Below, piece by piece: positions 25,701 to 39,800 of a stretch of 64,000 bases of DNA. Made by a program: the position numbers and the translations under genes. Under the pieces are notes generated by a model. That model saw only the letters and a program-made list of their open reading frames with translations. It searched no databases and was not told the origin of the DNA. Positions within the stretch are counted from its first letter, which is position 1, and each line of letters starts with the position of its first letter. The DNA is from Streblospio benedicti (taxonomy: Eukaryota > Annelida > Polychaeta > Spionida > Spionidae). The stretch spans positions 23,642,385 through 23,706,384 of the forward strand of contig CM032659.1 of assembly GCA_019095985.1 (NCBI GenBank), given 5' to 3'.

Positions 25701-28700
25701 GAGATGCCCATACGTTACACATTAAGCAACGATCAGCACAGTAAGTCTGACTTCTTCTGCAATGTCATAAGAAGTAGATTTTTAAGATTTGTGTCACTCT
25801 GGTTGTGGGCAACTCGCAACATAAGCATGATGAACCATCGCCATTATTTTGTACAATACCCACCACTAACTTATACGACCCTCGCCATTGGTTTGCACAA
25901 CCCTCGTCATTACCATGTACAACCCTCGCTACTAGCATTAACTATTGTTTGTGTTTGCAGACTCTGAGGAGCAGGCTGCGATCAGACGCGCCCTGGCCAC
26001 TTGGGAGGAGGAGACGTGCGTGCGCTTCCAGCAAACATCAGAGGACCAAGACGTGCAGCCGCGCATCATGTTCCTCAATACACAACTTGGGTGAGTACTT
26101 GCTAGAGTCAGAAGATGATCTGAACACTGATGATTGCCGAACTTTATAGCATTATTGACACTACATGAAAAGATCCCAAAATGTTTGATATGGAATGATC
26201 ATTGATAAATGACAGATGACTTTGCCTTCTAAAAACGGAATGGAGTTCTAAGAAATCTGTACGGAACTGTTGGTGGTGGTCACCATTGCATCCCTATTAA
26301 CTGTTTAACACATGTCAATTCAGCCCTGATCAGGTGCTATAAAACACGTGTGTCTCCTTAATTCAAGCATGAATCATCAGCCAACTCCAAAGACCCATTA
26401 ACACACTGTGTGGTCCCCCCATAAAACTTATCTCCATATTGCGCTTGCCACCATTAAGTGGCCATCAGATGACTTAGTGACCTCGTGGGTATAGTGTGAA
26501 ACTGAAGTGAGAGCACCTCACATGAGAGGTAGGGCTAATTGTCTGATGCCCCTGGGGTGTTAGTTGTCCCTACAAGGCCAACCCCAATTAACATCCCTAC
26601 TGGTACGTCAAGGAACCTTTTGTGGTTCAGAATATCTGCATGTGCGGTGGTGTGATATTTGATACAACAACCCAACAACCGGAAACGAACATGCGTGCTT
26701 ACACCTTCATGAAAGCACAATAAATTGCTATTAATTCTGATGAGGTTTTGTGACCTGCAAAGAGGCCGGGTCATGGAGGGAAGGTGTTAGGCTTGGCACA
26801 TTGCAGGATATTGATGTTTAATGACGGCTAAATGGTCTCTAAATGTATCGCTAAAGGAGTTTTTAGTTATATGGGATAGTAGATGTGTGGCAGAGTCTAA
26901 AGATCCAGCAGGAAAAACTTGTGTCACCTTTATTAGGTCATCATTTGTACCAACTATTAAAATGACTTTATACATGTCTAACAGGCAACAATTGTTACCT
27001 ATCTAGTATGCATTTCCCTAGCTTAACCAAGTTTAGAGGATAGATAGTAGAATCTTTTTTTCATGAATTGTTCACTGTGTGATTTACTTAGTACAGTTTC
27101 CGGTACAATTCCTATACAAATAACTGGACATTTAAACACATATGATATTTGCATTTAAATGGCTAATGTCTTCATACACTGTGCACCTCTTTGAAATCCA
27201 AACTGGTATTCTGCTAAATCCTTTGTATTTTTAATGGTTTATCTTGAATTGTCTAATGTTCTGGCCAATTGTTGTAATGAATACCGTAATGATAATCGTA
27301 AACACCCAGACACATTAGTAAGATATTACTATTAAGGTTAATGTATACTGCATGATAACTTTTTGAACGTTATGGGAAGTCAACAAAAATTAATTGTGAT
27401 GCTATCTGCAGACTCTAAAATATGCATGTACCCAAGATAGGCTCTGGGCAAGGGTGAAACCCTTGACCATTAGTTACCACTGCCAAATTTAAATGCTAAT
27501 GTTCTTAATTGCTTAGGGAATAGCATAGACCACCCGTGATAATGTTCAAAATGTTTGTCAGCGTATACTGTAAACCTAGGAATGGAACACTAATAATTCA
27601 CGCGTTTTCAAAGCATGCAATTATTTTGCGATTAGTTGATTTTTCTTTTTCTATCCATCTCATGCATGTACATGTACATGATACCGTATTTTATTATGTA
27701 TACATTTGTAAATATGCATTTTTGTAGATGACCAGATGAACATAACATCCGATTAGAGTTACTAAATTACCAACAGCTATCTGTTAGATAGTGAACCCTC
27801 TTATGAAATACCCCCACATCTCTTCAGATTCTAACTTTTGACACTCCAGCTGTGCATCGTACGTGGGTCACGTGATGGACAGACAGCTGGTGAGCCTGCA
27901 AGGTCGCCGCTGCTTCCTCGCCCCTGGGACTGCCGTGCATGAAGTGGGTCATGCCCTGGGACTTTGGCACGAGCACCAACGCATGGGAGCTTCAAAGCAC
28001 GTGATGGTGAGTTTTCGTTTTAATCCTTGAACGGATGGTTACATTATTGATGCATACGTATGGAGTCTATAGAGGTCAAATTTACCAAGATGGTGTATAA
28101 TTCACCCACATGCATTAGAATGCAAAGTACTTATGTATAGGTTATTGGAATATGGTTTTAGCTGTAATTACAATGGCAATGTACTCATGTATAATTCTCA
28201 TCTGTTTCAGACACACCGAGAGCTCATCAGTTCATCAAGCCAGGCATCGAACTTTGTAGAGTGGACGACCTACTATCAGGACTATGGTCTTCCATATGAC
28301 TTCTCCTCCGTGATGCACTATCCTCCAAATGTAAGTCACTTGATCACAGCTTTTAGTAGAACTGAAACCCATTGTGAAAAAGTAAAATCTTAGAATATGA
28401 TAAGAAAACTACAACAGAAAACTAAAAAGAACAATTTAATCGTTCTTGGTTTCCTTTTTTATTTTTATAAGATAGACATATACCTAGCACAGGCTGTCAT
28501 CAAACATTGACACCAAATACCCAAGTGAACATTCGAAACCACCCCTGTAGACTACAAACAGATTTTTGATCCTGCTTGATGCAACAATTAAGCTGTCAAT
28601 TGCGTTCAGTAAATAAGCACATTACATCAAATTTGTCAAAATAATCAACACCATTTGAATTGAATTGAAACACTGTTATTCAAAATAGGTTCAGTGTAAA

Positions 28701-31616
28701 GGTTATCTGCCCTTATAAACATACTGTGAAATCAATATACCAGCATCAACAAAGATGGAAATTGATGCACATAATAGTGCCACCTACTGTTCAATGACAA
28801 ACTGGCAATGGGCGAGACTTGCTAACCCATTATTCATATTCCATACCCTGTAGAGATGAAACCTGAGACTTTTATTCTATATTTCATATAAATGGCTATC
28901 CCAAATTATAACAACTCGGGGAAAGGCAATGGTTGTATTAGTCTGTCACCCTGTTATGTTGTTTTACCATTTTCTCTAAAAATGTACATTAAATTATATA
29001 TTTTACAATACCTAGGCCGGATCTTGGACCGGACAGGCTGTGCTTGAAGCTAAGGACCCTCGCTATCAGTCTTCTATGGGGCAACGGTCAGAACTAGCTT
29101 TCCTTGATGCTAAAGCTATCAACTTCCACTATTGCAATGGTAAGTTTACTGAGTACAACTTATTTACTGTATAACTTAAATCGACCTTGGCATAAACTTT
29201 ATGCTTATAAGGAGACAATATTAAAATCACCCTCTTGAATAATTCCATTCATAAGGCTTTTTGAACTGAAACATTTATTTTATATTTGACAACACTTCTC
29301 TAAGTTTCTATGCTTTTGTAGACACGTGTGCTGGAAATCCACTGCCCTCGTCATGTCACCATGGCGGGTACCAAGACCCCAATGCCTGCTGGCGTTGCAA
29401 GTGCCCAGATGGTCTGGGTGGGCGTTTCTGTGAAGGTGTAGAGAAGGCTCGTCCCGGTGAAGAGGCATGTGGTGGTCTTATTGACCTCTGGTCAGGAGAA
29501 ACTAGGTACATCGCTACGTCCAACTACTACACAAGACGACCCTACAAGTCAGGACTTCGATGCAATTGGAGAATTCAGGTGCGTGTAAATTATGGCTTCT
29601 TTTAAAGAAATATGCGTGTAAACAACATAATAAATTGCAACATAATCATGTGCATTGATGTATTACTATTTACATATAAATATAAACATACCTATCATGT
29701 TTACATTTATATTGATGCTTGAAAATAAACGATTTATTCTATTCATTACCCCAAACACTTACATATCAATATATCTAGATGACATTCTTGTTTATTCACT
29801 TTAGGTACCCGCAAACCACCAAATCTACCTTGAATTTATCGACGACTTCCAAGTGTATGCCAGTTACAGCGGTATCTGTGAACATTGGGTGGAGGTGAAG
29901 ACGGGTTCGTTTGGAGAGGCTGGTCCACGCTTTTGCGGAGACCAAAGGCCCAGAGATGTGCTGGTCTCAGAGTCCCGGGAAATGGTGGTCACCTTCAGGT
30001 CCCAGTTGCCCCAGGCCAGTAACTACGCTGGCTTCAGAGCTGCAGTCAAAGCAGGTAATTATGACTGTGGTAAAGAAATTGTGTTTAGTAATTGCATTTT
30101 AGATAACTCAACTGATAAAATGATTTTGCATTTTTTCTGTGGGACATCACATTGTCGCTTTTAATTACATTTGTTATATTTGGTTTACTAGATTTTTTCC
30201 ATATATATGATTCAAAATGTTTTTTGGCATACTTCAGTAATAAAGAAACAGTTATAGACAAAAAACAGTTACAGTAATTTTGTTCTATGCAATCAATAAT
30301 TATGAGTATTATATAAAATGCTTTGGTTTTTCAGTGCCTTATGCCACAGTGCCACCACTTACCAATAAATTTCATGTGACTGAGAAAGACAATCAGGAGA
30401 AGAAATGGACTACACCAAAACAGACAACCACCACAACTTCAACCACTACCACTACACCTACAACAACCACCACCACAACAACTAGACCAACAACTACAAC
30501 GACAACAAGACCAACAACCACTACCACAACCCCAACAACCACCACCACAACTAGACCAACAACTACAACGACAACAGCCACAACAACCACTAGAGCATCC
30601 ACCACAACTACTCGGGAAAGAGCAGATGGAAGTGCTAAATGGGGGGACTGGTCAGAGTGGTCATCTTGCAGTGGTCAGTGTCACTGTGGTGGGTGCAGCT
30701 CTCAGTCCAGATACCGAGTTTGTAGAGGCAATGGGTAAGTTTAGGTTGCTTTAGTAACATATAAAGTTTCCTTGAGACAATGCGCTTTTATGCATGCATG
30801 AACATAGTTGGGGGTTGTGGTAGCCAACTTTTCATAAAGTGTAATTTTAACTTGTAGGTGTAAGATTGAGAGCGAGCTGGAGACGCGGCCATGCAATCGC
30901 GAATGTACTTTAAACGACGAGTATTATATCTTCATAGGCACAACGTTTCTCAGGTGAGCATATGCACAGTCTTTTTTGTTTAATCAACAACATCATGCAC
31001 ATGTACGGTGATTTCAAAGTTTTTGTCATGATAATCTAATTTCGACTACATATACATCAGGTCTACCAAAATATAGAAAGCTAAATTGCACTTCACGTGT
31101 CATTGCTTATTGATAGAGGAACCACATATTCCCCAGTTTCAAATCACATAATTTATTTCACATAATTTCAATGACATAAAACTGATTTGCTATGAATAAA
31201 TCACATGGAAAATAATGGAGACAAGCATGTCATTTACCTTGCAAGTTATGGTTTCTGAATAAAAAATATATAACAAGATGAAAATTGATATACCTTTGTT
31301 TTTGACAAACGGATGTCTGGGGTGTGGACATTTTCATAAAGGCTTGAACCCTCTGATGACATTGAAGATATTGATGTCTTTGTTAGTCAAAGAAATCAAT
31401 ACCCCTCCACACTTTTAGTCAAAACATTTATACATGGTTATGAACCCAAGTCGTGATCAATGTTTTATCTTGTGAATCAGTAGTGTCAATATCTCATCTG
31501 TCACATAGATCCCAGACAGCTTATTTCTTTGTTTTTTTTTTTGCAGGAAATGTCTCAATGGTCAGCCGTGCTGTAACGGGTATAGGAATGTCGATGGCAT
31601 CTGTGTTCCAATGTAG
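22734..31616 (+). CDS. Astacin-family zinc metalloprotease with EGF, CUB, Thr-rich linker and TSP1-like domain (gene 1)
   Basis: Secreted endopeptidase of the M12A family. Coding exons: 22734-22817, 25368-25740, 25961-26090, 27850-28006, 28211-28330, 29016-29139, 29322-29578, 29805-30054, 30335-30734, 30858-30953, 31547-31616; 686 residues, all phases consistent. Signal peptide residues 1-22. Propeptide to about 128, with a Cys pair (CAGLSC) and the segment FEGADILLT resembling the aspartate switch, ending in a furin-like RTKR. Catalytic domain about 129-329: zinc motif [15 protein letters not shown] (His226, Glu227, His230, His236), Met-turn SVMHY (Met283, Tyr285), four cysteines. EGF about 330-367, CUB about 376-497, Thr/Pro mucin-like linker about 528-592, TSP1-like (WSEWSSCSGQC) about 603-655, Cys-rich tail to the end. 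Odd: the usual RxDRD after the zinc motif is RMGAS. Order resembles nematode NAS astacins with EGF-CUB-TSP1. It faces its paralog at 44459-33888 tail to tail. The substrate is unknown; matrix, mucus or shell-related roles are possible. Confidence 0.95.
24110..24265. repeat. GGTGGTCT dispersed repeat in intron 1 of astacin gene 1
   Basis: Several degenerate units with GGTCTCAATAGAGAGGTGGTCT and reverse-type CTCTATATAGAGACC cores follow each other. Related copies lie at 4375-4400, 17562-17640, 18990-19140, 24945-25090 and 53165-53235. The family seems to spread as short units rather than as a coding element. Confidence 0.55.
24945..25090. repeat. GGTGGTCT dispersed repeat, second copy in the same intron
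   Basis: Contains GACCACCTATATAAAGAGACC and GGGTGGTCTTAATGAAGGG, the same motif set as at 24110-24265 in partly inverted order. Confidence 0.5.
30415..30615 (+). repeat. ACA/ACC trinucleotide repeats encoding the Thr-rich linker
   Basis: Near-pure ACN codons with internal duplication of a unit reading Thr-Arg-Pro-Thr encode about 60 residues that are mostly Thr. Such linkers are usually O-glycosylated and extended. The matching linker in the paralog is far shorter, so the tract has expanded or contracted since duplication. Confidence 0.85.
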
Positions 31617-32429
31617 CTCATCACAAAAAAACATTTGATACCGTTAACATATCAAAGTATTGAATGTCAGGTTTTGAATGAATACAGGTTAAGAAGCTTT
31701 GGTGTGAAATCTAGTCAGCTCTGTGATATTCAGCAATTGTGATGTAGTCTAGCTCTTAACTTATTAAATGTACTGTCTAATTATGGAATTGTTATGTTAA
31801 GTAGTTGAGTATTAGGTTTTTGTTAACATTTAAGTAAAAATAATTGTAAAAGTTGTGAAATTGTTCAACCTAGTCACTTGGACATGAGGACATTGTGTTT
31901 ATTCACAGTGATGTTTCCATCCAAGTTTATGTACTTTTAAAAATGATATTTATCTAATATTTATTTTTGTACTTTTATAAATGCTTTGGACTATTAGTTA
32001 CATTAATTATTGCCTTTTAGAAAAAATGAATGTAGTGTATATTTATATATGTTTTCCCTCAAATATAGTGTTTCTAGCTTCATATTGCAAGACACTGATA
32101 AAAGTGAGGTTTATCATTCAAATTAGTATACATTATTGTGCCAACATCCAAATAGATGGTTATACAGATGTTCGAGTTTTATATAGGTCTATATACATAT
32201 ATATGCAAGGGCCAAGTTTTGGGGCAGTTTATTGTCTAAATTTGGTACTCAATTATACAACACAAGTATACTATTAGAATGTGAATTCCAGTGCCAAAAA
32301 TTGTGACGAATACTTGCCTATTTGGATCTTTTACAATACCTCATGGCTATTTATATTATTGTTATAAAGTATTTATCTAATGTATCTTAGCTTTTCTATG
32401 GATATTATTTTACCATATTTAGGATATAT

Positions 32430-32435
32430 AATAAA
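32430..32435 (+). promoter_or_regulatory. Candidate polyadenylation signal of astacin gene 1
   Basis: AATAAA about 815 bases after the stop at 31616. The AT-rich stretch 31617-32430 would be 3' UTR. Confidence 0.45.
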
Positions 32436-32439
32436 CTAT

Positions 32440-33700
32440 ATTTAACAAAAAGCTGACATTTTGGTTTCTCATTTCCACACGCTTTTTCTAACCAATGTTC
32501 TCTTTAATACGGTATGATGCCTACATGTACATGTCTTTCTGAAACAACCCTATTGTCAACCAGTTGTTCAGCAACAATTGAATGTAAATACACGAACATT
32601 TAGTTTGTAACCCAAAAAGCAAATCTTATGCTGAGTTCCGTTGACAAACCAATAAATTCACCAATAAGCTTTGCATTCTAACATAAATAGGTAGCAGAGT
32701 TCCTGGACCTAAGCACTTCATCATAGACATTGTTCGTGGTACAGCATCTTTAGAGGTGTGTCTGCAACATGCTAGCATATATATTCTAATGCGATTTGTA
32801 GAATTGCTCTGAATGAATTGACTCAGCCTCAGCAGTTTTGTCATTTATCTGCGGGGTAATAATTTACATTGCCGGTAACTTTCAAATAATGTTGGTTACC
32901 GGGGCAACGACATTTTGTCAGTATACTATTTAATAACTATTTATCAAACTATTCAAAAACATTCAAATACTACTTTTATAGATAACACCCTAATTCCAAT
33001 TCTTTCAACAGACTGAAAACAACAGTCGTAATGCATGCCCAGCACTACAGTAGTTTTTAATAAAAATACATTCTGTACGTGTATTCTGTTCACCGCAATC
33101 AGCTTGGGAGAATTTGCATTGGATACATTTTGAACCTGTTGACATTGATAACATAAATCAGAACTTTAATTGGCACTCAATGTCAATTTAGACCTTGGCA
33201 ACAAATGGGGCAATTTATATACTTACTATGATGATCCTCCATATATACTCTCTTTACATACATGTACATTGCTGTTGTCAAGCAATACCTAAAATTTCAA
33301 AAAGCTATATAAAAGCCCTGCTTTTGACATGCCCTTGACATACTGGACTACACTATCCTTGTATAACACTATGGACATTTTAAAGTGTCATGGTTTGAAT
33401 CTGCTGAAAAGGAACACAAATTATAAATGTGGGCCCTACTTCGGGACTGTTCATATGGACTGTGCTGATCTAAAATATAAAAAAAACAAGGAGTTTGATT
33501 AATATGTACGAAAAAATAACACGATAATTTTCTATCTAGCTCTATCTGTGTCGAAATATTTTGAGCTATCAACAAACATCATCAAACAGTGTCAATATAT
33601 AATGTACTGGTGTAAAGGAATATAAATAATAGAGATTATGTGAATAACAGCACAAAATATGCATTTGGACAAAGACAAAACTACTGGCATGTGTTCACAT
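32440..33700. other. Intergenic gap between the tail-to-tail astacin genes
   Basis: About 1.2 kb of AT-rich DNA without a recognised gene, RNA or repeat, lying between the two proposed polyadenylation sites. Confidence 0.5.
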
Positions 33701-33703
33701 ATT

Positions 33704-33709
33704 TTTATT
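33704..33709 (-). promoter_or_regulatory. Candidate polyadenylation signal of astacin gene 2
   Basis: TTTATT on the + strand reads AATAAA on the gene strand, about 180 bases after the stop codon at 33888. That gives a short 3' UTR. Confidence 0.45.
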
Positions 33710-33887
33710 TTTACTATAATGTCTGGCGTTTATGCATTCTAAAAAAAAGTTTCTTACATATCATGTAAATAATTTTTGTGCGCTATGTACATGTAGCTAT
33801 CCACGTAGAATTGCATACAAAATGCATACTCAAATTCCTAGTATTGAGGTAACTGTCAAAGTCACGTTAACTTTCTCAGTGGTAACT

Positions 33888-36800
33888 TTACCCAAACCGC
33901 ATGGAACCACCCCCCACGTTGGTTCGAGTACAAACTCCACGTCTCACAATATTAGGACTGCAACATCGAGGGCATTGCCTGAAAACAAGATTAATATCCA
34001 ATCTTTACGGGTACTTCTCTATATTTACTAGAAGCATGTTGCTTTCACTATATTGGAGTGTAGGTGACGATTTGTCTCCCATTGGGCTATCAAATGACAA
34101 GACATGAATTCATGACTGCATGGTTTTGAAACCAAGAAAATACCATCATCTAAAATAGATCGCTGGACCATTTAATATAAGTAGTTACAAGTCACATATA
34201 AAACATCTCCCCCGCTATGCCAATATAAAAAGTAGGAGCATGCTCTATTGAGTGAAGATCAGTGAAGAGTGAGGATTACTATTTTCAGTAACAAGCACAG
34301 TTGGGAACTAGAATCTTGTTTTGCTTCAAGATCCCGTTGAACATGTATATGCCGCTGTATTGTGAATTTTCAATGTTATGAGATTAATCTTACCTGCCAA
34401 AGTGGTCTTTATCGTTGTCACTGCACTGATGGTCACATGGTTTATTCTCCTTCACAGTAGTAGGAACTGGACACCTGATGAAGCAATCACAATGAAATAA
34501 CAGTCATTTAATGCCACGTGGAATAACTATCCAGACCTCACATTATATTCATCACTGCTTCTGTCCCTCATATTGTAGAGAACGTGTAATTTATTATGTT
34601 GTGGCTATGGTCTTTTCCACCATTTGATTTTTTTCTCAAAAGTTTCAAAAATTAGAATGATTAAGTTTCATTTTTTTTAAAGAGATATTTTGAAAAATAA
34701 AACAATAAAACTAAAACTAAAACAAAACCTCAGTTTGGCTTAATCATTCTAGCTTTTTAAACTTGAGATTTTTTGTAATCAAATGGTGGGAAACCGGTAG
34801 CCACAACTTGAGAAGAAACACCTACAACCAAGTAATAATACATCTTAGTAATTTTTGTGTAATTTATATTTCCAGTACATGACAAAAATACAATGTTTTA
34901 TGACAAAAAAAAATATATATGGATTCGTTTGGTGCAAAATCTGGGATCCCATAAACGTATTTACTGGGGCAACTCATCATTTGGTGACTTTGTGCTTTAA
35001 AAAGTGAGGACGTAACTTCTTAACTTTTTTGGGCCCAAGATGCAACCAACTCTGCACTCACCCTCCCCGGGTCATGGACCTAGATATTGATATCTACATG
35101 TATTTATGCAACTACATTTTCACTTTGACGTGTCACTTGCATCCCTTGTGTGAATATTCAAGGTATAATATAAATACTAGAATTTTTTGTGTATGAGTTT
35201 GCCAGCACCAGGGGGATGCAGCTGGTATGATAAATACAAGGACAATGAGAATTACGCAAGAATTCTAAACTTACATGTACTCTGGTCCGACACAGTTGCG
35301 ATGTCTGGACTTGAAGCTGCACGAACCACATTTACAACTGCCGTCGCATGGTGACCACTCTGACCATGGTTCCCAAGGGTCACTGAATGTGGTTGTGGGT
35401 GGTGCGGTTGTTGATGGTGGTGTTGTTGCGGTTGACGTTGCTGGTTCACGTGAGACCAGATTCATGTACACTGCAGTTGAGACACTCAAATATTGCATGT
35501 AAAAAATAACCCAGTATTATGTAGTGACTTTGTAATAATGGGACCCATGGCGTATAGTGCAAAGAGTTGAACATTATCAATTTAGGTGATATAGCAAGAT
35601 TATTGGTGAACAGACATTTACTCATTTGCACAAGGTTTTTACAATGATATACAGTCTACAACTATCCTTTTGTGCCAGTTTTTATAAGCTCACATTGATA
35701 GCCTTTTTGAACCTTCTGGGTTCCTGGTCAGACATTGTCAAAACGTCGTCGGCAGAGGCTGGTAGGATGTTTACGTATGGTGGAAAATTTACCAGAAGAT
35801 CCATGGAGCGGCTATGGGGTCGCCAGTTTCCAGTGTGATGCAATGATGGAGGACATAGAACAAAGGCAATTGAAACAGCGCCTCACCCTCCCCACTGGTG
35901 GTACCGATATGTGGATGACACCCACACGAAGCTAGACTCTGAGTATGCCCAGGAATTCACGGACCATCTAAACACACTGGACCCCTGACATCAAGTATAC
36001 CACTGAAGGAGAGGAAGATGGTGAGCTTGCCTTTCTGGATATGTTAACATCGAAGAAAGGTGAAGTCTCAAACTCAAGATCTACCGCCCCACACACACCG
36101 ACCAATACCTCCAGTTTGACTCTAACCACCCCTTATGCACAAACAGTACGCACTCTCCATCATCGAGCCAAGACTGTGGTTACTGAAGAGATGGATCGAG
36201 TAGTGGAATTAAACATGTGAATGAGGCATTATCAAAAATGTGGATATCCATCCTGGGCGATCAAAAGAGGATCTGTGTTGAGAGACAAGGAAGAAGCAGG
36301 AAAGAAGAAGGACCGGACGGACGAGACAAAGAAGACGATGGTGGGAATACCATATGTGAAGGACTTGTCGGAGGCGGTGAGAAGGATCATGAAAGTGGAT
36401 ATGGATGTAGTGCCTATTTAAAACCGGTGAACACTCTTAGACAGTTACTGGTAGCACCCAAGGATCCAGCCAAGAAAGAAGACGTTTGTGGTGTGGTTTA
36501 CCAAATTAACTGTGGTGGATCAGGATCTGAAGGATGTAGTAGCTCCTATGTGGGTGAAACATCAAAGACCCTTAAGACCAGATTTGACCAGCATAGATCC
36601 CAGCAGCACCTCCTCAATACCTACATCAACCAGACAGAGAGCCATCACATTATGTATCCCTGGATAACATCAAGATAATAGATCGTAACCAGAACACTTT
36701 TGAAAGAAAGATCAGGGAGGCCATACACATCAGGCGCCCTGAGACCTCAATAAGAACGTGACCTGCCAGATTACCAATTGCCGACGACGTCACAAAATCA

Positions 36801-39800
36801 CGTGACGAAGGCAGTCAGACTGAAGAAGGACCGGAAGGTCCGAAAGGCTATCAATGTGAGCTAGGTCCAGGATGGACCAAAATCGCAAAATTGAATAGTC
36901 ACAAAATAATTTATAGATGAAAATCGCAAAATGTAATAGCCACAAAATATTCTAGTTTTACAGTATAGGAATTTCTCTCTAGATTGTGTGATTCAATTGC
37001 TAAATAGTCCTATAGGCTGTAGCAGGCATATGCAATATAGCATTTTGAATTTGTGTATAATATCAAACTTGACCAAAAAACTATTTCTTTTCACAACACT
37101 TACTATTCCAAATGCATCTGAGATCTAAAAATTTTGAATAACAATAATTGTTTTCATTAGCTTATTAGGCTACTTATATTTACTTATTGCAAGTTCGAGT
37201 TTTAGATCAAACTGTATTTATTGCGATCTAAATCACAAATTAAAAGCGCACCTGACGTGACCTCTGCCTTGAACCCGCGATAAGAGCTGTCTAACTGTTT
37301 AGGATACACCGAGCGAAACGTGACTACCATCTCCTGTGTTTGAGATACGAGCACCACCTCTGGCTTCCTATCCCCACAATAGCGAGGTCCAGCCTTCTCA
37401 AATGACAGTCCCGTCTTGACCTCCACCCAGTGGTAACATTGACCATAGTCGTGGTACACATCAAAATGACCGATGAACTTGAGCTGCACACGTTGCAAGT
37501 ATGGTGCCTAAAATAAGTATATGTTTATAAAAACAAACACAGTCATAACATCAAACCTTTATTACTAACATACATATTATAGTCACATATAAAATACATG
37601 AATAAAACACGCTAGATAAACTTAACTAAATATACATGGTACAATATTTCTTAAAGGAGAAAACAATATAATACAATGATAGAAGTTTGGGATGAGGGAA
37701 TGCTATACAGCCATATTAAGCTCTGTTCTTGGGGGACCAGCATGTGATCTGCAAATCACAATGTCCCCGTCACTACCTCTATGCCTGATCAACGAAAATG
37801 ATTGCATTATGACCCAATACTTGCAAAACTAGTTAAACAATCTCTGGTAAATATACAGTTATTATACACGAGCGAGTAGCATTCCCTGGGATTGGTGTTC
37901 CCGAAGGATTGAAGTTTCCTGGGTGGGTGGGAGGGTGAAACGAATTACTCCGTGGCAAAAACGTGAATGAATGCCAGGTGTCACCCAGCCAACACCGATC
38001 CGGCTGTGTGCTAGTCTAAACTGGCTAGCGAGCTAAGAGGCTGACTGTGTTTGGATATAAACGAAATTTTGTAAAGTACAAAATGAACATTTTAAAAACA
38101 AACACAGTCATAACATCAAACCTTTATTACTAACATACATATTATAGTCACATATGAAATACATGAATAAAACACGCTAGATAAACCTAACTAAATATAC
38201 ATGGTACAATATTTCTTAAAGGAGAAAACAATATAATACAATGATAGAAGTTTGGGATGAGGGAATGCTATACAGCCATATTAAGCTCTGTTCTTGGGGG
38301 ACCAGCATGTGATCTGCAAATCACAATGTCCCCACTTGAGCAAGACAGTGAATTGGTGTGATTCACTACTTAAAACTTTAAAACCACTGGTAATTGTGAG
38401 TGTGGTATAATGTATGATTCCCTGGGAGGGAAACTGTTCATGGACAAACTGTCTCTACAGAGAACCTAACATGCCACGAGGTTATCTCTGTTAAATACTG
38501 CCGTGAGGCCTTCTCATTGAGTTGTGGTGTGGTATTCCCAGCCCTGGAAATACAAACTCCAGCCCTGGAGAACACACCGATGGAGGGGCCTTTCTCATTT
38601 GAGTTTCACGGATTTGTGGTGTGGTATTCCCAGCCCTGGAAATACAAACTCTAGCCCTGGAGAACACACCAATGGGGGGGGGGCCTTTCTCATTTGAGTT
38701 TCACGGAGAAAATAAAATGAAATATTCGGTATTATGCATTATATCTTAGCTATATAGTCAAATAAAGTCTGTTACGGTAGGCCCTACATTTTTATTTATT
38801 CGGTCAATGTTCATGTCATAAGCACTTCATCAGAACTTAAAATTGTTTTCTTATGGCACGAAACTTCACCGAAAAGATAATATGTACCAAAAAATACTTT
38901 TTATTTACTATTTATTCCTGTTTAATATCATGGTACTAATAGCTAACCAAACAGGGCAACTATTTTGGCAATATATACCAATTTCATTTTTCAACAATAA
39001 TAGTAATTTCGTGTGTTCAGCAATATCCTCGAATGCCTCCTTTATTCAACCACTGATAAAAAAATGCGACTAGAACCCTAATCAGTGACATAGAAATAAA
39101 TCCCTCAACAAGAGAACACATACCAAGCTACAAGACAATACAGGACTAGTCTACCAACCTTGATCCTCCAGTTACATCGTAGGCCAGGCTCATATGCCCC
39201 TTCATTGTAGCCTACGGTGGCAACAGATTCCATCTGCCCTGGCTCTAGATTGATGAAGCCTCCACATTGCACATCTCCAGGCCGGGCCCTCTCCACACCT
39301 TCACATAGGCGACCCCCGATACCGTCTGGGCACTTACAGCGAGCACAGTCGTTTGGATCCTGATATCCGCCATGGTCACAGGATAATGCACTGTCACAAG
39401 TGCCTACAAAAACAAATTGGAGGCTTTTAGCAGCATATTCACAATGAATGATTGATACTTTTGTCCTTGTTTATGGTTTAGGTGTAGAAAAAATGATTTT
39501 GTGGCTCCGATAACCCGACCTAACCCAATTTAAGCCCCCGAACCTAACATTTTTATTGTGTTTTTTTTTTGTAAAAAGTTTAAGCATATGGATTCAGAAA
39601 ATATTTGTATGTGTATGGTTTTCTACACAAAATCCAATACATAATGGCTTCGTTCTAATAAGCGCAAAATGCGCTTACAAAAACAAATTTCAGCAAAAAA
39701 ATAAGACAAATAATAAGCGCACCCCTTTGACCCCACAGAACATGATAACACAACACGCCCAGATGGTTATGTGGTAATCCGTATATGGAATAATACCGGC

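Noticed and set aside
30393-30605. Val-rich open frame antisense to the Thr linker
   Set aside because: Mirror of the ACN repeats in astacin exon 9.
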